NCBI GenBank assembly: GCA_013695055.1
Contig: JACDBF010000101.1
Span: 1-6,209 of the forward strand
Source of the DNA: Actinomycetota bacterium
Lineage (GTDB): Bacteria; Actinomycetota; CADDZG01; WHSQ01
Length of the DNA: 6,209 nucleotides
Direction of reading: 5' to 3'
The notes below the pieces were generated by a model. It worked only from the letters and a program-made list of their open reading frames with translations, was not told the origin of the DNA and searched no databases. Positions 1-4,142 of this stretch are shown here, one piece after another. Position numbers and translations under genes: made by a program. The first letter of the stretch is position 1, and each line of letters begins with the position of its first letter.

Positions 1-97
1 GATTTACCCAGTCATTGCCGTCCCGGCTATCTGCGCCAAAAGCGGCCACGGCGAGATCAAGTACCAGCAGAACTACCAGAACGATCACAAACTCCAC
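1..97 (-). CDS. Small single-pass membrane protein, hypothetical (partial, runs off the left edge)
   Basis: Reading leftward, a GTG start at 97-95 opens 32 codons to the window edge. The start is chosen because a perfect AGGAGG lies at 111-106, eight bases before it; a GTG at 106-104 overlaps that ribosome site and is less likely. Residues 2-19 are almost all V, L, I, F and A (EFVIVLVVLLVLDLAVAAF), one membrane helix near the N-terminus, followed by FGADSRDGNDWVN. From memory, a hydrophobic helix followed by (F/W)GxDSRD is typical of very short uncharacterised proteins in Actinomycetota and Chloroflexota, so the complete product is probably only about 45-70 residues. It is transcribed divergently from the MarR gene and could share its control region. 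Function unknown. Confidence 0.7.
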   Translation of the reverse strand, partial: MEFVIVLVVLLVLDLAVAAFGADSRDGNDWVN

Positions 98-104
98 AAG
101 TGTC

Positions 105-111
105 ACCTCCT
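105..111 (-). promoter_or_regulatory. Strong ribosome binding site of the leftward small gene
   Basis: On the minus strand the sequence reads GAGGAGGT directly upstream of TGACACTT and the GTG start at 97. This is a near-perfect anti-Shine-Dalgarno match, and its eight-base spacing decides the start. Confidence 0.7.
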
Positions 112-142
112 CGCTGCCTCGACCCAATCGACTTGAAGCGGT

Positions 143-160
143 CCGCAAAGCTCCTTGCGG
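143..160. repeat. Inverted repeat in the leader of the leftward small gene
   Basis: CCGCAA (143-148) and TTGCGG (155-160) are exact reverse complements separated by six bases. They lie about 45 bp upstream of the leftward GTG start, inside its likely leader or promoter. It could be a leader hairpin or an operator; six-base arms also arise by chance in GC-rich DNA. Confidence 0.25.
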
Positions 161-290
161 TCGGCGCGATCCGGATGTTTGGACGCCGGCGGTTCCCGCG
201 GCCTCTTTGACCGCAGGTATCACCTCGTGCGCGCCGAGAGGTCGGGCGCAATTCAGCGCCTTGCCCTAGGTAGCACGATCCATCCGACCT

Positions 291-332
291 GTGACATGTC
301 ACCGACACTACGGGGGAATGCATGACGTGTCA
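291..332. promoter_or_regulatory. Tandem palindromic operators, probable MarR binding sites
   Basis: GTGACATGTCAC at 291-302 is a perfect 12-bp palindrome. TGACGTGTCA at 323-332 repeats its 10-bp core (TGACATGTCA, 292-301) with one changed base. The copies start 31 bp apart, close to three helical turns, so bound dimers would lie on the same face of the DNA. The downstream copy sits where the -35 region of the proposed MarR promoter would be. MarR proteins bind short palindromes next to their own genes, so autorepression is the simplest reading. The divergent leftward gene could be controlled as well. Confidence 0.6.
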
Positions 333-341
333 AGTAGCAGG

Positions 342-347
342 TACGAT
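342..347 (+). promoter_or_regulatory. Putative -10 element for a leaderless MarR transcript
   Basis: TACGAT fits the TANNNT actinobacterial -10 consensus and ends six bases before the ATG at 354, the spacing expected when transcription starts at or next to the start codon. No good Shine-Dalgarno sequence precedes that ATG, which fits leaderless translation. A clear -35 box is not visible; the second palindrome occupies that area. Confidence 0.45.
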
Positions 348-353
348 GGACTC

Positions 354-821
354 ATGAGCGAACCGCGATGGCTGGACGAGGCGGAGACGGGAGCTTGGAG
401 AGGATACCGGCGGATGCGCGCGCGCCTGGACCTTCAGATCAGCCGCGACCTGGCTCGAGACGCGGGGCTATCCAACGCCGACTACGACGTGCTGTCGAAC
501 CTGTCTGAAACCGAGGGCCACCGCCTGCGCCTGAACGATCTCGCGGCGGAAATGCTGTGGTCGAGTAGCAGGTTGTCCCACCACCTCACCCGTATGCAGA
601 AGCGCGGTCTCGTCACTCGTGACGACGACCCGTCGGACGCGCGCGGCGCTGTGATCGTCCTCACCAAGAGTGGATGGAAAGAGATCCGGCGCGCAGCCCC
701 CTTGCACGTTGAATCGGTTCGCCGGAACTTCATCGACTTGCTGTCGCGCTCGCAAATCGAGACTCTCGGCGACGTTACTGGAGTCGTCGTCCGTCACCTC
801 AACGACCAGCAGAACGAATGA
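354..821 (+). CDS. MarR-family transcriptional regulator
   Basis: A 155-residue protein, normal length for MarR. Residues about 36-105 form the winged helix-turn-helix: LSNADYDVLSNLSE, then the LNDLAAEM helix, a recognition helix near 69-82 (WSSSRLSHHLTRMQKRG), and a wing with the diagnostic DDDPSDARGAVIVLT, including the conserved Asp-x-Arg at 95-97. Flanking helices (10-35, 113-150) form the dimer interface. MarR dimers usually repress nearby genes and release DNA on binding a small phenolic, antibiotic or oxidant; no sensing cysteine is present here, so a ligand-binding mode is more likely than thiol redox. ATG 354 is preferred over GTG 291 and ATG 318, because those would put the operator palindromes inside the coding region and residues before MSEPRW do not look conserved. 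It converges on the flavodoxin-family gene, with 24 bp between the stops. Confidence 0.88.
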   Translation: MSEPRWLDEAETGAWRGYRRMRARLDLQISRDLARDAGLSNADYDVLSNLSETEGHRLRLNDLAAEMLWSSSRLSHHLTRMQKRGLVTRDDDPSDARGAVIVLTKSGWKEIRRAAPLHVESVRRNFIDLLSRSQIETLGDVTGVVVRHLNDQQNE

Positions 822-845
822 GCGTTCGCACAAAATGATTGCCGC

Positions 846-1571
846 TCACCGATGCTCGGGGTTTGGGTTCCCCGAATGACACCCCGCATCCCATTCGGAA
901 CGCCGGTTGCCGTGGACGGGGAACCCGCCTCGATCCTTGAGCAGGCGGCCGCCGTGCATCAAGTTCCACGTCATGAACGCGGTATTGCGGTTTGTGAAGT
1001 CGTTGTCTAATCCGATTCCATCGTCTCCATAAGAGGGGCCGGGTCCAGCCTCTCCAATCCACCCGGCGTCGGCTTGTGGTGGGATCAGATAGCCAAGGTG
1101 CTGCAGTGCATACAAGATGCTCATCGAGCAATGCTTAATGCCGTCCTCGTTGCCGGTGATCAGGCAGCCGCCGACCCTGCCGTAGTAAGCATACTGACCG
1201 TGTGCGTTCAGCTCGCTAGAGTTGCCGTAAAGACGCTCGATTACGCGAGTGCAGACCGATGACTTCTCTCCGAGCCATATGGGCGATCCAAGCACAAGGA
1301 TGTCGGCAGCCAATACCTTGTCGAAGATCTGTGGCCATTCGTCCGACGCCCATCCATGCTCTGTCATGTCCGGCCAAACTCCTGTTGCGAGATCGTGATC
1401 GATCGCTCGCAACAACTCGACCCGCACACCCTGCGCCTTCATGATCGAGATTGACTTGTCCAATAGCGCTTGTGTGTGCGACGCCTCGGGCGACCGCTTA
1501 AGCGTGCAGTTGACATAAAGGGCGCGGAGATCGCTGAAGTCGAAGCTCTGATTCTCCATCGCGTCATCCAT
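846..1571 (-). CDS. Flavodoxin-fold protein, NAD(P)H-dependent FMN-reductase-like
   Basis: A 241-residue protein with the alpha/beta flavodoxin layout. The first beta strand (LRALYVNC, 15-22) leads into a phosphate-binding loop NCTLKRSPEASHT (21-33), as in FMN reductases and iron-sulfur flavoproteins. A second flavin-contact segment, DILVLGSPIWLGEKSS, spans 90-105; YYGRVGGCLITGNEDG (129-144) and a Gly-Pro-rich region DAGWIGEAGPGPSY (168-181) follow. The C-terminal FTNRNTAFMTWNL and HGNRRSEWDAG are typical, from memory, of the actinobacterial branch. It should bind FMN in the cytoplasm and reduce quinone-, azo- or nitro-type substrates; the substrate cannot be read from sequence. ATG 1571 is chosen because AGGAG lies five bases upstream (1577-1581); an in-frame ATG at 1586 lacks such a site. 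No frame damage. The adjacent MarR gene makes xenobiotic-responsive control plausible but unproven. Confidence 0.85.
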   Translation of the reverse strand: MDDAMENQSFDFSDLRALYVNCTLKRSPEASHTQALLDKSISIMKAQGVRVELLRAIDHDLATGVWPDMTEHGWASDEWPQIFDKVLAADILVLGSPIWLGEKSSVCTRVIERLYGNSSELNAHGQYAYYGRVGGCLITGNEDGIKHCSMSILYALQHLGYLIPPQADAGWIGEAGPGPSYGDDGIGLDNDFTNRNTAFMTWNLMHGGRLLKDRGGFPVHGNRRSEWDAGCHSGNPNPEHR

Positions 1572-1605
1572 GACAGCTCCTCTCATCCCTCACCAAGAGG
1601 GGCTT

Positions 1606-1637
1606 GTTGACGGAGTTCTGATGAAACGCAAGTCAAC
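1606..1637. repeat. Spaced inverted repeat upstream of the flavodoxin-family gene
   Basis: GTTGAC (1606-1611) and GTCAAC (1632-1637) are exact reverse complements with 20 bases between them, and two more outer bases on each side also pair after one mismatch. The repeat lies 35-66 bp upstream of the minus-strand start at 1571, in the expected promoter area. On the minus strand the distal arm also supplies TTGACT, a fair -35 match, but no TANNNT follows at the right distance. Candidate operator only. Confidence 0.3.
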
Positions 1638-1760
1638 CAGACGCGCCCTTCGAAAGGCCTCGAATTCCTCCATCCACGGCTCTTCGCTCATTGTTGCAGA
1701 TCAAGTGGGTGGATGGCCCGGCCCGAACTCGAAGGCGATGCAGAAGGCACTGAGCAACAC

Positions 1761-2032
1761 GTAGACACCGGCGACGGATGGTAATCTTCGCCCTGCCGCC
1801 GGCCGAGCTTGGGATCCATCCAGCCGAAGGTCCGACATACGACAGCGGGGTCCGTCACCAACTCACCCTGATGTGCGATGACATCAATCAGACCATCAAG
1901 GAACTGCGCGATAAGGGCATCGAAGTGCGGGGCAATCCGCTGGACGAAGGCTGGGGAATCACTACGACCCTGATACTGCCGGGAGACGTGGAGGTCGAGC
2001 TCTACGAGCATCGGCACCCGACGGCTATCTAA
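1761..2032 (+). pseudogene. VOC (glyoxalase/bleomycin-resistance fold) protein, N-terminally broken C-terminal half
   Basis: The open frame 1778-2032 (84 residues) starts abruptly with MVIFALPPAELGIHP and continues with MCDDINQTIKELRDKGIEV, a GNPLDEGWGITTTLILPG stretch and VEVELYEHRHPTA. This is the second beta-alpha-beta-beta-beta module of a VOC protein, and the Glu in the last strand is the usual metal-ligand position. Relatives are about 120-130 residues and carry GDGW just before (L/V)IFALPPAEL. The bases 1761-1781 encode VDTGDGW in a different frame and then hit TAA at 1782; one lost base near 1781-1783 would join the two. Further upstream (1640-1760) no frame gives a convincing N-terminal half, so the gene looks both frameshifted and N-terminally lost or very diverged. 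No Shine-Dalgarno precedes ATG 1778. Members bind metals and act as dioxygenases, lyases or resistance proteins; this copy is probably inactive. Confidence 0.65.
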
Positions 2033-2080
2033 GACAGCTTCAATGCCACAGTGTCACACCTCTTAGCTCCAGAGATTGCG

Positions 2081-2134
2081 CGCCTTCAATCCTCGAAGGC
2101 GACCTACTCCTTGTATCCTTCAACACCAAGAAGG
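2081..2134. repeat. Two consecutive CCTTC...GAAGG inverted repeats between the VOC remnant and the exported-protein gene
   Basis: The first hairpin has perfect 7-base arms CGCCTTC (2081-2087) and GAAGGCG (2095-2101) around a 7-base loop. The second has CCTTC (2117-2121) and GAAGG (2130-2134) around 8 bases. Both begin CCTTCAA, and the copies are 34 bp apart. The first could be a terminator stem for the VOC remnant, though no T-run follows; the similar pair could instead be a tandem operator for the gene starting at 2161. Confidence 0.4.
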
Positions 2135-2160
2135 TCGTTGGAGGAGATGCAGGCACAAGA

Positions 2161-2642
2161 ATGCAGAATAAAGGTTTCCGACGAGTGGTTATAGCTGGTG
2201 TCGCTTTGGGTCTACTTGTGGTGGGAGCTGCGACGAGTGCCTCTAGGGAATCATCGGATGCCCAAATAGGCGTTGACGAGGTTCCCGAAATCGTACAGGC
2301 GAGAGCCATCGGATTCGTCGAGTCCAGCTACGAGGGCAAAGTGGCGGAGGTGTATCGAGCGGCGGTCGCCACGTTGGCGCATGGACGAGCGTAGAAGACT
2401 CCAACACATCGGGGACTTCCATCTCGGCCGAGAATCAGAACTCGCCCGTTTACGCATTGCTCTTCACAGGTAGCTTCACTGTTCATGGACCCGTCGTCGG
2501 ACAACCTCCCAGACCCCAGCCAACCGCATACACTTCAGGGCGAGTGGTGGTGGATGCGGGTGGAGACATTCTCTCTGTCCAGCTCTGGCAGCGCCCGCCG
2601 TCGACTGATGTCGCCTTCGGGCGGCCCTTCGATGATGACTAA
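2161..2642 (+). pseudogene. Small exported protein of unknown function, split by a frameshift
   Basis: ATG 2161 opens a frame with a classic secretion signal: MQNKGFRRVV gives the charged N-region, IAGVALGLLVVGAAT the hydrophobic core, and cleavage is likely near ATSAS. There is no lipobox cysteine. The frame continues through VPEIVQARAIGFVESSYEGK and VAEVYRAAVATLAH and stops at 2394. From about 2382 the next frame continues convincingly as WTSVEDSNTSG, PVYALLFTGSFTVHGP, PPRPQPTAYTSGRVVVDAGG and ILSVQLWQRP to a stop at 2642. Restoring one base near 2378-2384 gives one protein of about 159 residues, secreted or anchored outside the membrane. The C-terminal beta-rich segment resembles small actinobacterial secreted proteins of unknown role; I recognise no named domain. 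The ribosome site is weak (AGG at 2151-2153); a better GGAGGAG (2140-2146) is 14 bases away. A sequencing error would make this an intact gene. Confidence 0.6.
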
Positions 2643-2693
2643 GCCGGAACGGCATCTTCAGCAGGCGTTGATTCGCGTGTGGGAAGAGAGCAC

Positions 2694-2712
2694 GGGCACA
2701 CCTCATGTGCCC
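2694..2712 (+). terminator. Stem-loop downstream of the exported-protein gene
   Basis: GGGCACA (2694-2700) and TGTGCCC (2706-2712) form a perfect 7-bp stem with a 5-base loop, CCTCA, about 50 bases after the stop at 2642. No T-run follows, which weakens an intrinsic-terminator call, although high-GC actinobacterial terminators often lack one. It could also act in mRNA stability. Confidence 0.42.
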
Positions 2713-2816
2713 TCGACATCGTCTAGTCTGGGTGAGGGTTGGCTGCGCGAGCGATCAGCCACCAGCCAATAAATAGCCGAGTAGAAGACCAGCGCTCGCT
2801 TCGAAGTGGGGGATGC

Positions 2817-3005
2817 GTGGAAGAAGAGAAAGTCACTTACGTAGATGAAGACTTGAGCATCGTGAAGGTCGCCGGTACGACAGGCATCACCGATGATCGC
2901 TTCCTCATGACTTATCTTGACCCCAATGACTTTGACGCGTCTTTCGATGACTTCGCCCGGGCGGTAGAGAGGCGACGTAACCGTTCATTTCTTCATCGGG
3001 ATTAA
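2817..3005 (+). CDS. Small acidic hypothetical protein
   Basis: A GTG at 2817 preceded by GGGGGA (2808-2813, three bases away) opens a 62-residue frame: an acidic N-terminus MEEEKVTYVDEDLS, then VKVAGTTGITDDRFLMTYLD, then PNDFDASFDDFARAVERRR and a short tail. The frame stays open upstream to 2739, but those residues look non-coding. The segment LDPNDFDASFDDF recalls the DP-x-D-(L/F)-D-A-A stretch that ends some SnoaL/NTF2-like domains in large actinobacterial regulators. If so, this would be a C-terminal scrap of a longer protein; that comparison is from memory and weak. No membrane segment or signal peptide. It precedes the gene at 3029 by 23 bases on the same strand and the two could be co-transcribed. 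Function unknown. Confidence 0.4.
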   Translation: MEEEKVTYVDEDLSIVKVAGTTGITDDRFLMTYLDPNDFDASFDDFARAVERRRNRSFLHRD

Positions 3006-3028
3006 GGGCTCGTCGTAGGATCTCAGAT

Positions 3029-3331
3029 GTGGTTGATAGTCGGAGAGCGTTAGACGCACGTGCACACCTAAGCGCACTCGTCGGCAAGCTCATACCCACG
3101 ATGACGGGACGGCCGAATCGTGTGCTCTCCGTAATGGGCGATCGTGTCATCGTGGGCACTGAGAAATCTCCCGAAGGAAAGCCCATCCAGATCGAGTGGG
3201 TTCAAGCAGCCACCGAGGCGCAAGCCGCTCTTGCAATGACGGGGGTGGTAAGCACTCAAGGACACAACAGCCCTGTGGACGGACTGCCTGCGGCTGACGA
3301 TACTCCCTCGTTGGCGTCGCCGCTGCGATGA
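3029..3331 (+). CDS. Conserved small protein with GRPNR / SPEGKP / IEWVQ signature
   Basis: GTG 3029 with AGGA at 3017-3020 (eight bases upstream) gives a 100-residue soluble protein. Order of parts: an amphipathic start, RRALDARAHLSALVGKLIP; a TGRPNRVLSVMGDRVIVGTE segment predicted as paired beta strands; SPEGKPIQIEWVQAA, the most conserved-looking part; then ALAMTGVVSTQGHNSPVDGL and a Pro/Ser-rich tail. I remember a module of the form GRPNxxxxV...VxVxTxxSPxGxPVPIxWVQ in actinobacterial proteins, including some found with HNH-type or other restriction endonucleases. That link is a recollection, not a demonstrated match, and no nuclease motif is visible here. The last 40 residues agree less well with what I expect, so C-terminal erosion is possible. 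A GC hairpin (3344-3357) follows the stop. Confidence 0.55.
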   Translation: MVDSRRALDARAHLSALVGKLIPTMTGRPNRVLSVMGDRVIVGTEKSPEGKPIQIEWVQAATEAQAALAMTGVVSTQGHNSPVDGLPAADDTPSLASPLR

Positions 3332-3343
3332 AGACTGAAGGAC

Positions 3344-3357
3344 GGGCCCAAAGGCCC
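3344..3357 (+). terminator. Short GC hairpin after the 3029-3331 gene
   Basis: GGGCC (3344-3348) and GGCCC (3353-3357) pair around a CAAA loop, 13 bases after the stop codon. The 5-bp all-GC stem has no T-run. Position fits a terminator; strength does not prove it. Confidence 0.28.
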
Positions 3358-3377
3358 TGGCCGATCTGGTCGTCGGG

Positions 3378-3392
3378 TGAGAAGGGGTCTCA
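3378..3392. repeat. Short inverted repeat just upstream of the arginase-family remnant
   Basis: TGAGA (3378-3382) and TCTCA (3388-3392) are exact reverse complements around AGGGG, 25 bp before the ATG at 3417. It might be an operator or leader hairpin; five-base arms are weak evidence. Confidence 0.22.
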
Positions 3393-3416
3393 TGACCAGA
3401 ATGGATCAGGAGGACT

Positions 3417-3915
3417 ATGGGGCCACTTGAGCTGATCGGCGTGCCGTACACCTCGATGGCGAACCCCGGTGGCATCGCCAATGGCATCAGTGCCTTACGC
3501 GATGCGGATCTCGCGCCTCGATTGAGGGCCGTGGCTGATCTCCACGAGAAGGGCGACCTCGATCTGCCCCCACCCAGCGGTGTGCGCGCTCGCTCCGGCC
3601 CGTTGAACGAGCCTGAGCTAGTCCGGCTGGTGGCGGGCACGCAGGCGGCCGTCGCCAGCGCGCACGCGGCGGGCCACATGCCGCTGCTGGTTGGGGGCGA
3701 TTGAGATCGCGCTCGCGATCGAGATGGTGACCGACGGACTGTCCCGGCGGCAATGGCTGTGCCTTGTTGTGCCCGCGCTCGCCGATGAGGGGTGCGCTGG
3801 GGCTAGCGTCGTCATCTATAACCCCGATCTAGATCCGGATCACCGCGTAGCGGCCGACGTGGTGGCGCGCCTGTCCGAGGCATTCAACCGCGCGTCTCGC
3901 ACGACGCTCCAGTAA
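3417..3915 (+). pseudogene. Arginase-family (ureohydrolase) protein with a large internal deletion
   Basis: The 95-residue N-terminal part (3417-3704) is unmistakable in style: ELIGVPYTSMANPGGIANGI, then GDLDLPPP, then LVRLVAGTQAAVASAHAAG and MPLLVGGD, where a stop follows at once. In intact relatives GGD leads into the catalytic core. About 10 bases on, a different frame (to a stop at 3913-3915) encodes DGLSRRQW, ALADEGCAGASVVIYNPDLD and a final helix DVVARLSEAFNRA, the C-terminal end of the same fold. The central DxHxD and SxDxDxxDP metal-binding segments are absent. Intact members are about 265-300 residues; this locus encodes about 165, so roughly 100-130 are missing. Ureohydrolases cleave guanidino compounds to urea using two manganese ions; without the core this copy cannot. 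The ribosome site AGGAGG (3408-3413) is strong but only three bases from ATG. An assembly error could mimic the deletion. Confidence 0.75.
3699..3725. repeat. Direct and inverted repeats at the arginase deletion junction
   Basis: GATTGAGAT (3699-3707) and GATCGAGAT (3717-3725) are direct repeats differing at one base, 18 bp apart. Between them GATCGCG (3705-3711) and CGCGATC (3714-3720) form a perfect inverted repeat with two central bases. The cluster sits where the reading frame breaks, so it may mark the recombination point. Confidence 0.5.
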
Positions 3916-4142
3916 CGCATGGGGAAGTCACTCTGCCGGGATGTCTCCTGCCCGCAACTCGTAGCCCACGCGAAGCGGCGCTTTGTCTTCTTAGAGCGGT
4001 GTCAAACTCCCCGTAGGAACGCAACTAGGGTCCTTTACCTTGGTGGGTTCCATCGGTCCCGCCGGTCACGATTCCGGAGCGGGCCGCCGGGCAAGCTCTC
4101 GGGTGTCTGCCGAAAGGGGCGTTTCCAGCGAAGGTACCGCGC
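3916..4142. other. Intergenic stretch, no supported gene
   Basis: Between the arginase remnant and the membrane-protein gene no frame shows a recognisable protein. A TANNNT match (TAGGGT, 4026-4031) might be a -10 element for the gene at 4143, with no good -35 at 17-18 bases. Nothing else stands out. Confidence 0.4.

Noticed and set aside
819..848. TGAGCG...CGCTCA inverted repeat between the convergent MarR and flavodoxin-family genes as a shared terminator
   Set aside because: The arms are six bases with an 18-base loop and no T-runs on either strand, and a competing GAACG/CGTTC stem overlaps it. Too weak to annotate.
1621..1764. A 47-codon frame with a GGAG five bases before its ATG
   Set aside because: The start context is fair, but the product (MKRKSTRRALRKASNSS...) matches nothing I know, runs into the VOC remnant region and has no supporting pattern.
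2739..2816. N-terminal extension of the 2817-3005 gene to the ATG at 2739
   Set aside because: The extra residues (MAARAISHQPINS...) lack conserved character and overlap an imperfect inverted repeat near 2737-2763; the GTG at 2817 follows a purine-rich site.
3068..3679. A 203-codon minus-strand open frame
   Set aside because: It lies antisense to the 3029 gene and the arginase-family fragment, both of which read as real proteins. Its translation is Ser/Arg/Pro-rich with no recognisable domain.
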